From a virus, in the IMG/VR virus record IMGVR_UViG_3300042453_005121, positions 1-64,000 of that record: a DNA stretch of 64,000 nt; one strand, 5' to 3'. Positions 25,239 to 33,363 of the stretch are shown here, piece by piece. The notes below the pieces were generated by a model that was given only the letters and a program-made list of their open reading frames with translations, ran no database searches and had not been told where the DNA came from. Both the position numbers and the translations under genes were made by a program. How positions within the stretch are numbered: position 1 is the stretch's first letter; each line of letters begins with the position of its first letter.

Positions 25239-28200
25239 CTACAGAGACGGACATTCAGAAGGATCGCCCGCCTGGCATTCTTCTTCCGTGGCGTACTGGC
25301 CTGTGTTATCGCACAATCCATAACAAATTCTGTATCCTATTCCCGCTTCGCATTCCCATGACTTGTGTGAGCAAGACGCCTGGCAGTCATTGTAGGAACT
25401 TCCGTTGATGCTCCATCCTGACCATTCGCAACTGCAGTTGTTGCACTGCCAATTCTCCGTGCAATTTGGGTCGCACTCGCCATCATAAGGGTAATCCTGG
25501 TTATACGATTGAATGCAACCATCTTGCATGCAGCCGGTGTTCTTCAAACCACAAGATTCTTTGCAGTCCTGTTCCGTTTCGTATTCTCCCGGATTGAGCG
25601 GAGTGCCGGGCATTCCGTATATTGGTGTGCATCCCGCCCCCTCATCGCATTTCCACGCGTAATTCACGCAATACATTTTGCATTCTTCTTGCGTGTATCC
25701 TTCTTCGTAAGAACCATTCCATCCGCAACCACCGTCGCTGTAGCAGTTGTACCTTGGCTGACATCCTTCCTTGCATTCATTGGCGGTACTGTACTGAGCG
25801 GCATCAACACCAGGTTCTCCAAAAACGGGCCTGCACGGTTCCGTGCCGAAAAGAGGAACTGTTTTTGGAATAGACGAAGGATTGCAATAATATCCCACTA
25901 TGTCGCACTCATCACAGGTGTCAACGACTTTGAAGCTAGGGTGGGTGTATGTCCATTTACTTGGCGAGCCGTAACCCAATAGACTACACCCAGTTGATGT
26001 AGTCCAAAAATTTGGTGGAGAAGGATCGTTACGACATTCAAACCTTTGTATGCAGTCACTCTCGCAAACCGATATGTCATAATAGAACCCATTCGGAAGT
26101 TTGTACCCTGGTTGATTTATAATTTCCAATTCTTCTGGACTGGGAGTGTAGAGGACACATCCGCTGGATTCGTCGCATTTATAAATACAATCTGGTGGTG
26201 TCTCTACAGCGCAGGTTATTTCACCGCAACTTTTGCCTTCCTGGAAGTTCTGGACCTTTTTTGCCCCATCGCCCAGCAACCAATAATCAAAAGTGCCAGA
26301 ATCACAATCGTCCACGTAGAACTTGCCATCACAACCGAACTCGCCGGTGCACCAAGCTCCGCACTTAGGTAGCGTCTCTATGGTGCAGGTTATTTCGTCA
26401 CAAATCTTTCCATTTTGGAAACTCTGAACTTTGTTTGCTGTGTCTCCGATGGTCCACTTTTCAAGAGTGCCAGAATCGCACCCGTTGATGTAGAACTTGC
26501 CATCACAACCGAACTCGCCGGTGCACCACGAACCACAGCAGTCATTTGGCGCTGGGTGTGTCTTTGTATTGAATCCACTCACTGCGATAGGACCATCAGA
26601 GAACAGTATTTTCGTGCAGTCACCATCCACAGAACATGGATCGCCCTTGATCCTGTAGTAGGATGAGTCGCATGAATCAGGATCTTGGACCCATTGATCA
26701 AGGGTCATTTTATTTATTTCATCTTCAAATTCACAGAAGCGATAAGATTCGTCTCCTATCTTTTTCCATTCCCGCTTTGCGCAGTCGTATTCAATCAGCC
26801 AATCATGAACGCAGAACCTGTCCGAATTCGGACACGAACCAGACGAGCATTTTTCGTCCGGCCTGAACGATCCCACGTTGGTTTGAGTGTTGTAAGAATC
26901 TATTGATCCATCAAAACACTTGCCCGTTCTTTTTCCAGAAGAATCCAGTTCGCACCAACTGCCGCAGCAATTGCTGGGGGTTCCGGAGGGTTTGGACTTG
27001 GGTCCTGGGGTGGTTGCACATTCGTAAGATTTACTACAAGTGCTATCTGTTACTATCGTGAATGTTCTCTCGCAATTGAAGAAGGGTTTCTCAATCCATT
27101 CACCTTGCGATTTCGGCAAGTCTTTCTGTGATACGCACGATTGGGTCGGAAAAGACGAATTCTCCCAATCTTGAAGTTCACAGTTATAAGTTGAAGTCCA
27201 TTCCTCAACACACAATTTGCATTCCAAATTTTCAAATGGGGTTATTGATGGTGACTTTCCGCATCCAAATCCCATGTTGTCTTTGACCCACTGCTCCATC
27301 CCGTTAGAATCGCATATCTGCTTCATTTGATCATCAGTCTGGCTGGATCTCCCGGTCTTTAGGCATTCACATATACCATAGGAAAGAAGTGTTACCGCTA
27401 CCGGGTCGTCGTCCCAATTGGGACATCCGAAGTCCCCGTCGGAGTTCTCTTTGCCTGGCTCGTAAATTGTGGGTGGCTTGTTGAATTGATTGAGACACCC
27501 GGCGTTGTCGGGCAAGTCCAACCATTCCTGCGCATTTTCATAAACCTCTCCACTCTGGGGCTCCCATATGAAGGAACCTACGCAACAAGGATCAGGATCT
27601 CCTCCAAGATCAACATAAACCATGTAGTGGGTGCATATGCCAATGACCTTTGCTGTAGCCTTGGGGCAAGTTGCCTTCAATTGATTCTCTATGATTTCCC
27701 TTCCTATTACGGCAAAAGACCTGCAATCAAAACTTGTGTCTGGTTCCTTGTATGTTCTAGGTGGTCCGAATGGGTTTACATTGCTACTGGGAGTTCCGTA
27801 CCCGGCAAAATTGTACAGTCTGTTCGGAGGGGTTGTCATACAATCAAACACCCCGCTGGAAACGCCGAGAACGTTTTGTCCGCGAACAATCGAGGTGTTG
27901 CCGGGAACGAACGAAATATTCAAAGCCGACACTGATCCTTGGTTCTGCGAGCCGACTTCGGACAAAAGTTTCCAGTAGGAGTGAGCAAAAGGATAAAAAA
28001 TCTTGAATGAATTGGGGAATGGCGGTTCAAGAGGGACCAGTGACGAAAGCGTGCCCGCATCCCACGCAGACCAGAAATCAGATATCCACCCTTGTAAGTA
28101 GTTGATGTATTCCTCACTGAGACGTCCGCCGCCGCCGTCCGTCCTGATGGAGAGGATCAAATCCGATGAGTATAGAGTGTTACTTGTGAATTCAAATTTT

Positions 28201-28841
28201 GTTCTTGAAGAAAAAAACTTTTCACTCTCTATGTTTAACCTGAAACTGGCTTTATTCGTTCCGTCCAGCAAATAACCTTCCCCGAGCCTAGCCTCTATCC
28301 TGTTGTTCGCAACCCGCTCCAGAATTATCAAGCCAGGGGCGGATTCACCGTCCAATTCCTCGCCGTATACATACAAATCAAGATTTTCGGGCAGAACCCC
28401 ATCGGGATAAGAACGAATCTCAAGATTTATCTGAAGGACGAATTCTTCAACGTCCGAAGCGAAGACGGGCGCCAAAAGACTAAGCGAGGAACTACTGCTG
28501 GGTTGCGTCAGGTCAAGGTCAATAGAATCATAAAAAACACCTTCGTTGTAGTATTGATTTATCAAGCCAATGTCCTGAGAGTTTGACCTGAAAAACTCAA
28601 GGTTCTCCATAATGATATCTTGACTGGAGCTGCTTGATTCTTGCATGTCTTCCGGACGATAAAAGCCCGCATTGCAAACGGTGGAAACAGGCAACCATGC
28701 TCCAGAAGTTCCGAAGCAATTCGGGTCGTTGGGACTGCATCCTGCATAGACGAACTTCCACCCTCCGCACCTTGATAGATTACAAGACTTATAGTCAGGT
28801 CCGGAAAGATCTACTGTTTTTCCATTTGAATTACATCTCAT
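25239..28841 (-). CDS. 1200-aa cysteine-rich repeat protein
   Basis: An N-terminal segment with Cys motifs, then a beta-rich region (residues about 75-330), then about 800 residues with repeated disulfide- or zinc-like units. One pair is nearly identical: CTGEFGCDGKFYINGCDSGT and CTGEFGCDGKFYVDDCDSGT. The C-terminal third has about 45-residue units ending E-x-x-C-x-x-x-C (for example YTQEECKMYC, TEQDCKESC). There is no signal peptide. Cys-rich modules on a phage virion are unusual; an extended surface fibre or enzyme-like lectin is possible. Function unknown; virion location is inferred from neighbours. Confidence 0.6.
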   Translation of the reverse strand: MRCNSNGKTVDLSGPDYKSCNLSRCGGWKFVYAGCSPNDPNCFGTSGAWLPVSTVCNAGFYRPEDMQESSSSSQDIIMENLEFFRSNSQDIGLINQYYNEGVFYDSIDLDLTQPSSSSSLSLLAPVFASDVEEFVLQINLEIRSYPDGVLPENLDLYVYGEELDGESAPGLIILERVANNRIEARLGEGYLLDGTNKASFRLNIESEKFFSSRTKFEFTSNTLYSSDLILSIRTDGGGGRLSEEYINYLQGWISDFWSAWDAGTLSSLVPLEPPFPNSFKIFYPFAHSYWKLLSEVGSQNQGSVSALNISFVPGNTSIVRGQNVLGVSSGVFDCMTTPPNRLYNFAGYGTPSSNVNPFGPPRTYKEPDTSFDCRSFAVIGREIIENQLKATCPKATAKVIGICTHYMVYVDLGGDPDPCCVGSFIWEPQSGEVYENAQEWLDLPDNAGCLNQFNKPPTIYEPGKENSDGDFGCPNWDDDPVAVTLLSYGICECLKTGRSSQTDDQMKQICDSNGMEQWVKDNMGFGCGKSPSITPFENLECKLCVEEWTSTYNCELQDWENSSFPTQSCVSQKDLPKSQGEWIEKPFFNCERTFTIVTDSTCSKSYECATTPGPKSKPSGTPSNCCGSWCELDSSGKRTGKCFDGSIDSYNTQTNVGSFRPDEKCSSGSCPNSDRFCVHDWLIEYDCAKREWKKIGDESYRFCEFEDEINKMTLDQWVQDPDSCDSSYYRIKGDPCSVDGDCTKILFSDGPIAVSGFNTKTHPAPNDCCGSWCTGEFGCDGKFYINGCDSGTLEKWTIGDTANKVQSFQNGKICDEITCTIETLPKCGAWCTGEFGCDGKFYVDDCDSGTFDYWLLGDGAKKVQNFQEGKSCGEITCAVETPPDCIYKCDESSGCVLYTPSPEELEIINQPGYKLPNGFYYDISVCESDCIQRFECRNDPSPPNFWTTSTGCSLLGYGSPSKWTYTHPSFKVVDTCDECDIVGYYCNPSSIPKTVPLFGTEPCRPVFGEPGVDAAQYSTANECKEGCQPRYNCYSDGGCGWNGSYEEGYTQEECKMYCVNYAWKCDEGAGCTPIYGMPGTPLNPGEYETEQDCKESCGLKNTGCMQDGCIQSYNQDYPYDGECDPNCTENWQCNNCSCEWSGWSINGSSYNDCQASCSHKSWECEAGIGYRICYGLCDNTGQYATEEECQAGDPSECPSL

Positions 28842-28953
28842 TTTGTTTATTTATTACAATTTATTTTCAAGGCCAAAATAAAGGAATTATTTTTTTCCTA
28901 AGTGATGCGACATGTTTACGTTGCATTTCCCTTCCCCTTTTCTTTTTGAATAC

Positions 28954-28960
28954 ATAAATA
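28954..28960 (+). promoter_or_regulatory. T4-type late promoter-like ATAAATA
   Basis: CATAAATAG, 5 nt before the ATG at 28966, close to the T4 late consensus TATAAATA. No Shine-Dalgarno lies between it and the start codon. Confidence 0.5.
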
Positions 28961-28965
28961 GTTAC

Positions 28966-29547
28966 ATGGAAAGACCCGACACGCTGATCATGTTCTCCGG
29001 CGGGCTTGACTCCACTGGGGTTTTCTGGCGGCTTATAAACTCGCAGAAGAAACTCCACATACACCATCTATACCTAGTCAACAAAGAGAACAGGGCGAAG
29101 GCAGAGGATAGGGCCGTCGGCGAGATCGTTGCTTACATGAAGAACATAAGGGACTTCGGATACTCGGAAAGCTACCACGAGTATCCTTCTTACAACGGCA
29201 ATTTCATGTTTGACAGCGATATATTTTCTTTCATGGCTGGTTCTATCTGTCTCAGCATGAGGACCGTGCAAGAGGTCGCCATAGGAATGACAGCATCCGA
29301 CATGAGGTCAGGCTTGTCGGCGAGGGTGGAGAGGGCGAACAGAATATTCGAGTCGTTCGGTGCCAAGGCCAAGAAGGTCTACCCGCTCATGGACATGACG
29401 AAGAAGCAGATATATGAAATGCTCCCTGAGGAACTGCGCACCATGAGTTGGAGCTGCCGCACGCCTTTGTACGAAGGTGAGGACATCAAAATGTGCGGGA
29501 GGTGCAGGACGTGCAGGGAGATTAAGTCAATCAGCCTTCCCAAGTGA
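28966..29547 (+). CDS. queC: QueC-like 7-cyano-7-deazaguanine synthase
   Basis: 193 aa. The PP-loop is MFSGGLDSTG (residues 9-18). The C-terminus has SCRTPLYE and CGRCRTCREIKSI, the Cys4 zinc site of QueC. The family converts CDG to preQ0 using ATP and ammonia, the precursor for queuosine tRNA and for 7-deazaguanine DNA modification in several phages. No QueD, QueE, FolE or DpdA-like gene was recognised in this window, so partners would be elsewhere or from the host. It is shorter than typical bacterial QueC (about 220-230 aa). Confidence 0.82.
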   Translation: MERPDTLIMFSGGLDSTGVFWRLINSQKKLHIHHLYLVNKENRAKAEDRAVGEIVAYMKNIRDFGYSESYHEYPSYNGNFMFDSDIFSFMAGSICLSMRTVQEVAIGMTASDMRSGLSARVERANRIFESFGAKAKKVYPLMDMTKKQIYEMLPEELRTMSWSCRTPLYEGEDIKMCGRCRTCREIKSISLPK

Positions 29548-29977
29548 CGATCACTATGTCGGGCTGTGTCTCGGTTATTTCTTTTGCCCCGGGGAACGAG
29601 GTTGGGAAGTGGGTGGCGTACTTCATTCCCTCGAACTTCCTCTTGAACACCCTGCACACGAGCCTGTCGCACTTCCTGCGGAGGTTGTCTGCCAGGGCTA
29701 GGCCCGACAGGTTTAAAACTCCGTCGCCTATTATGACTTCGGACATAGAGGACAAATCTGCCCAGTCGCGCGCTATCACCGGTTTTTTCTGCACCGTGGG
29801 GTTGAGGTCCACCATGTAGTCACAAATGTGTATGAGTTCCTTGGTCATTCCGAGTAGGCATACGGGACCGAATCCTCGGCATTTCTCCTCGTAGATTTTC
29901 ACTTCGTTTTGGTCGGGGGAAAGCGGGGGGCGGAGGTTCTGCCAGTGCCTGGCGTCTTGGATCAATTTGTCGTCCAT
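29531..29977 (-). CDS. Methyltransferase-like Rossmann protein
   Basis: 148 aa from the ATG at 29977; a second in-frame ATG lies at 29992. It begins with DARHWQNLRPPLSPDQNEVK, then a motif I-like strand VCLLGMTKELIH, an acidic DYMVDLNP strand end, VIARDWADL and VIIGDGVLNL, the pattern of small class I methyltransferases with a degenerate glycine loop. It overlaps the convergent QueC-like gene by 17 nt. The substrate is unknown. Confidence 0.55.
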   Translation of the reverse strand: MDDKLIQDARHWQNLRPPLSPDQNEVKIYEEKCRGFGPVCLLGMTKELIHICDYMVDLNPTVQKKPVIARDWADLSSMSEVIIGDGVLNLSGLALADNLRRKCDRLVCRVFKRKFEGMKYATHFPTSFPGAKEITETQPDIVIVTWEG

Positions 29978-29982
29978 ATCGG

Positions 29983-29989
29983 TATATAC
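29983..29989. promoter_or_regulatory. Palindromic candidate promoter GGTATATACC between divergent genes
   Basis: The 10-nt palindrome 29981-29990 offers TATATAC on both strands. On the minus strand it ends 3-5 nt before ATG 29977. On the plus strand the ATG at 30022 follows AGGAG. Confidence 0.5.
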
Positions 29990-30021
29990 CATGTGAAATC
30001 AATCATTTGCAGGAGAAAGAC

Positions 30022-31632
30022 ATGGGCCTTTATATCGTAGCCAACGCGGATGGCCATGTGATCAGCTCGACCGACGGATTGAATTGGACCGAGCCCTTTG
30101 ACACGGGGATAAGCATAGGCAAGGCGGCGGTCGGGCCGGGCAAGATCGTATACACCAGGTGCGACGTAGAAAAGAAAATGACCCCCCAGCCTGGCCTGTT
30201 CTATGCCTCGGCATGGAACCATACGCCCGCATTGGCGGCCGGCACGGGTCAGTACTACTACAACGAGGTTCATTACCTCGGGGGCAAGTTCGTGGCGGTC
30301 GGATACGAAAACACCTCGCCGATTTCTCCCGCTTTTGCCTACAGCGAAGATGGAGTCAATTGGACGATAGGCGATGTAGACCCCGTTTACATAGCCTTGG
30401 TAGGCAGCGGGAACGACATGCAATTCAATGACGTCGGCTACAACGGCACGGGTTACTTCATAATATCCAAGGTCTCAGGCGAGGGATTGGCGGGCGGTTT
30501 TTACACCGGCGATTTATCCCAAGGTCTATATGAGCAGCAATGGGTAGACATAATTAATTTCCCCGTGGACGCGAACCAGCTTCTGTTCACCGACATATCG
30601 GGTGGCGAAAACTGGGGCGCGTGGTCAGTATTCAGCGACGACAGGAAGACATGGGTTTCAACCTTCAACGAAGACCCGTCGGAACCTTGGAATTCTGTAA
30701 ACCTTGACCTTACGCAGATATTTCAGGAACATACCGGACTTTCAAATCTGGAGATAGCCGAGGCGACCATAGGCGTTATTGACGAGTATGTGACTTGGAT
30801 GGTGAGTACCTCTGACGGCCAGATAATATGGTGGCCACATGTTCCCGCCGGGCCGTTCGTGAGCGTGCCGGAGCCGTACACGGCCTCAGTTGTTTCCGTT
30901 GAAAACCTGAATCCCTTGGAGGTTCATCTGTCGTCCAACGGAGAGGAAGGTCCGGCTCTAAACAACGAGAGGATAACGATTTCTGGGGCTACGGACTCCA
31001 CGCCCGGGGCCAGCCCTGGATTTGAGAATCTTGACGGTTCTTACTTCGTAGAAAGTCTGGGATCGGGAAACTACAGGCTCCACACTGATCGCGACCTGGA
31101 ATCTCCCGTGGACGCGTCCTCGTGGATAGGCTCCTACAACGAGGGCAGTGGAACTGCCTCCATGAGCAGGGGCGTTTTCATAGACGCCCTCGGGTATGGG
31201 GACGGCAATTTCTTCGCCGGAAACGACGCCGAAGAGGTGTTCATGTGTTCCGAAATTGACGGAAATGACCTGGTCTGGACGAAGGTGGAAGACCTCAACA
31301 ACAGTCTAGAGTACTGGAACGACGTGGACTACGGCGACTTCGGGGCCTCTGTTTCTTATACTTACGAGTTTAGCGACGAGAGTCCTGAAACCATGCCCAA
31401 CTACAGGCACGGCGGGCCAGGCAACCTTGACACCACTGTTTATGAGAACGAGGGAGGCGCCAGGGTTTCACGTCAGAGGACCGGATATTTTGAGATCGTG
31501 AACGCCGTTGGCGGCAGGAAGGTCGTGGAGGTCTACGACGGGGAGACAGTGGACGACACTGTGGAAGTTCCTAGCGTTCCCGCCAACCCGACTGGCAATC
31601 CCAATGTCTTGGATTCGGGAAGCACTTTCTAG
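30022..31632 (+). CDS. Tail fibre-like beta-propeller protein with shared C-terminal module
   Basis: 536 aa; start ATG 30022 has AGGAG 11 nt upstream. The N-terminal 300 residues contain BNR/propeller-like units (VISSTDGLNWT, GGKFVAVGYENTS, AYSEDGVNWT, VFSDDRKTWVST) typical of sialidase-like blades. Residues about 300-380 resemble a beta-sandwich insertion. The C-terminal about 70 residues (GNLDTTVYENEGG, SRQRTGYFEIVN, GGRKVVEVYDGETVDDT, NPTGNP) are the shared module. It is probably a virion-surface adhesin. Confidence 0.65.
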   Translation: MGLYIVANADGHVISSTDGLNWTEPFDTGISIGKAAVGPGKIVYTRCDVEKKMTPQPGLFYASAWNHTPALAAGTGQYYYNEVHYLGGKFVAVGYENTSPISPAFAYSEDGVNWTIGDVDPVYIALVGSGNDMQFNDVGYNGTGYFIISKVSGEGLAGGFYTGDLSQGLYEQQWVDIINFPVDANQLLFTDISGGENWGAWSVFSDDRKTWVSTFNEDPSEPWNSVNLDLTQIFQEHTGLSNLEIAEATIGVIDEYVTWMVSTSDGQIIWWPHVPAGPFVSVPEPYTASVVSVENLNPLEVHLSSNGEEGPALNNERITISGATDSTPGASPGFENLDGSYFVESLGSGNYRLHTDRDLESPVDASSWIGSYNEGSGTASMSRGVFIDALGYGDGNFFAGNDAEEVFMCSEIDGNDLVWTKVEDLNNSLEYWNDVDYGDFGASVSYTYEFSDESPETMPNYRHGGPGNLDTTVYENEGGARVSRQRTGYFEIVNAVGGRKVVEVYDGETVDDTVEVPSVPANPTGNPNVLDSGSTF

Positions 31633-31664
31633 GAACTAATTTATATCAGGAACTAATTTATATC
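31631..31664 (+). repeat. 17-nt tandem duplication before a start codon
   Basis: AGGAACTAATTTATATC is present twice, back to back, ending at the ATG at 31665. Each copy carries an AGGA and a TTATAT motif. Confidence 0.85.
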
Positions 31665-32045
31665 ATGTTGTCATTACAAGAATATAAGCAGTCAAAGGGC
31701 ACGAAGGGACTCGTCCAGAAGATGTTTGAGGCGAGGCAGGTCGCCCACAACCTGCATCTCAAGAGCAAGAGTTTTTCGGAGCACAAGGCTCTTAACTCGT
31801 TCTACGATGACCTTCTGGGATTCACGGACGATTTCGTAGAGACCTATCAAGGTCAGTACGGACTTCTAGGTGATTTTGAACTTAATGTTGAGGCGGTATC
31901 AAACGCCACGGAGTACCTTGAGGACTGTGCGAAGTTGTTTGCGGTCGGCAGGGACTCGCTGAAGGATTCTCACCTTCAGAACATTATGGACGAGGTTATA
32001 GCCCTTACCTACAAGACCATCTACAAACTCAAATTCCTGAAATGA
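31665..32045 (+). CDS. Conserved phage helical protein (DUF5856-like)
   Basis: 126 aa, nearly all alpha-helical, with KMFEARQVAHNLHLKSKSFS and HKALNSFYDDLLGFTDDFVE, a ferritin/Dps-like helical pattern seen in T4-like phage proteins of the DUF5856 type. The N-terminus MLSLQEYKQSKG weakly resembles the capsid-targeting signal but lacks a clear (L/I)xE site. It ends at a strong bidirectional terminator. Confidence 0.6.
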   Translation: MLSLQEYKQSKGTKGLVQKMFEARQVAHNLHLKSKSFSEHKALNSFYDDLLGFTDDFVETYQGQYGLLGDFELNVEAVSNATEYLEDCAKLFAVGRDSLKDSHLQNIMDEVIALTYKTIYKLKFLK

Positions 32046-32047
32046 AA

Positions 32048-32085
32048 CAAAAAACCCCGCAGGTTGCCCTGCGGGGTTTCTGTTT
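32048..32085. terminator. Bidirectional rho-independent terminator
   Basis: A 12-bp stem (32052-32063 with 32068-32079) flanked by an A-run on the left and T-rich sequence on the right. It separates convergent genes ending at 32045 and 32104. Confidence 0.9.
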
Positions 32086-32103
32086 TGCTGCCTCAAACAA
32101 AAC

Positions 32104-32442
32104 TCAGTTGCAGCAGTTGCAAGCCGGACGGCTCTTGGTCAGAACGAGTGCCTTGGTGCGGCAATCCTTCTTGGAAGGACAATCGCAGTTGCAACAGTCG
32201 CGGGCGTCACGGGCCTCCTGGCGGTCGGCCTGGCGGCTGAGACGACGAGACTGCCAAGCGGTGAGCCTTACCTCCTTGGCAGTTTCGCAGCAAGCCGGGG
32301 CGGCCGCAACAACGACGGTCTGGGTCGTGGGGGCGGAAGCGAGAACACTGACGGTGTTGTCGGCGGGGGTCGGAACGCCCTCGGCGGCGAAAGCCGCACA
32401 GGCAAAGACGCAGAAGGCAACGGTCAAAACAGTCTTAATCAT
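32104..32442 (-). CDS. Secreted cysteine-rich protein (moron-like)
   Basis: 112 aa. There is a clear signal peptide (MIKTVLTVAFCVFACAAFAA, cleavage near residue 20), then an Ala/Thr/Val-rich linker, then a C-terminal Cys-rich tail (CCNCDCPSKKDC ... CNCCN, nine Cys). It has its own sigma70-like promoter and shares a terminator, an isolated transcription unit typical of a moron. It would be exported to the host periplasm or surface, or bind metal there. No family was recognised. Confidence 0.65.
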   Translation of the reverse strand: MIKTVLTVAFCVFACAAFAAEGVPTPADNTVSVLASAPTTQTVVVAAAPACCETAKEVRLTAWQSRRLSRQADRQEARDARDCCNCDCPSKKDCRTKALVLTKSRPACNCCN

Positions 32443-32490
32443 GAAAACTCCTATTGTTTATGTCCAGCGAACCATTCGGGGGACTCGTTC

Positions 32491-32518
32491 ATTATAGTGC
32501 AAAAGAGCACGATGTAAA
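32491..32518 (-). promoter_or_regulatory. Sigma70-like promoter
   Basis: On the minus strand TTTACA (32513-32518) and TATAAT (32491-32496) are separated by 16 nt, about 50 nt upstream of the ATG at 32442, which has AGGAG. This is the best host-type promoter seen in the window. Confidence 0.75.
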
Positions 32519-32555
32519 GCCGATTTATTTGACAAGCTGGGGCATTTAGAGACGA

Positions 32556-33059
32556 TCAGGGAATGTTCGCGGAAACATGACTCGTGATAGGACCCGCTTG
32601 AATATCCACACAAACTTCTTTCTTTTTTGGATCAAAACTCGTTATTGACCATGGTTTTAATATGTTCTCAAAAAATCTTCTTTGAGGAGTCGGACTGGCC
32701 GGTTCTTTCACGGATGTGGCCAAACTCACGACGGCGGACAGGGCGTTGTACCTCTTCCTGAAAACCGAGGGGGCTATGCCGAGGGAGGCGGCCGCAAGCA
32801 TCACGTTTGAATTGTTTTCCTCAAGTACCTTTTTAAGTTCTTCTAATTTTTCTTCGTCTCTGAACACCAGTCCGTTTGGAGGCGTGTATTTTTCGGCTCC
32901 TATCATGGATAGGAAGGCTTTTTTGTTCAGTCTGTCAAGACCCGAACATGCTCCGTTTCTGTTTTTTTGCGAGTACGATTGTTCGGGCCTATTTCTGAGC
33001 ACGAGGTTCATGCGTGCGAGGACGCATTCTTTGTATGTTTTGTTGGGGCAGTTTTGCAC
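32556..33059 (-). CDS. Putative HTH DNA-binding protein
   Basis: 167 aa from a GTG start at 33059; an ATG at 33011 is an alternative. Residues about 70-110 (EELKKVLEENNSNVMLAAAS, LGIAPSVFRKRYNAL) look like a Fis/HTH_8-type helix-turn-helix. The N-terminal half is basic with Asn and Arg; the C-terminal tail is beta-like and has no recognised domain. It is divergent from the gene at 33073, across a TTCTATATAGAA palindrome. Possibly a regulator. Confidence 0.5.
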   Translation of the reverse strand: MQNCPNKTYKECVLARMNLVLRNRPEQSYSQKNRNGACSGLDRLNKKAFLSMIGAEKYTPPNGLVFRDEEKLEELKKVLEENNSNVMLAAASLGIAPSVFRKRYNALSAVVSLATSVKEPASPTPQRRFFENILKPWSITSFDPKKKEVCVDIQAGPITSHVSANIP

Positions 33060-33061
33060 AA

Positions 33062-33073
33062 TTCTATATAGAA
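33062..33073. promoter_or_regulatory. Palindrome TTCTATATAGAA between divergent starts 13 nt apart
   Basis: On the plus strand TATATAG is followed by A and then ATG (33073). On the minus strand it is followed by AATT and then GTG (33059). No Shine-Dalgarno fits on either side. Confidence 0.5.
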
Positions 33074-33363
33074 TGGATCAAAATGGTTTGGTTAATTCCT
33101 TTCAAATGGCCAAAATTGTACTATTTTATAACATGGCGTCCATCATACAGCAGGACAGTTATTGGTATTTGGACGGCGAGAACGAAGAAGCCGTCATGAA
33201 CGCCCTGTGTTCCATCTGTGCCAAGAAACAGAAAAAGGGATGGCGGTGGGAAGGTCGGCTCGGATACGGAGATTACGACCTTTTTTGTGAGTCCTGCGGA
33301 AATGCAATCCATTTACGGGGTGAAAATGAAGTCGAGGCTGAAGCCGGTAATAAAAGTAAGTGA
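33073..33363 (+). CDS. Small zinc-ribbon-like protein
   Basis: 96 aa from ATG 33073, or 76 aa from ATG 33133. It contains CSICAKK near residue 47 and CESCGNAIH near residue 75, a CxxC ... CxxC ribbon. Trp/Tyr-rich stretches (DSYWYLDGE, GWRWEGRLGYGDYDL) surround it. The C-terminus overlaps the start of the methylase gene. Function unknown. Confidence 0.5.
   Translation: MDQNGLVNSFQMAKIVLFYNMASIIQQDSYWYLDGENEEAVMNALCSICAKKQKKGWRWEGRLGYGDYDLFCESCGNAIHLRGENEVEAEAGNKSK

Noticed and set aside
28981-29023. TGGGGTTTTCTGGCGGCTTATAAAC similarity to the 17447 repeat, suggesting a third copy
   Set aside because: It encodes the QueC PP-loop region in frame and lacks the CCCTAAAGGG hairpin; chance similarity.
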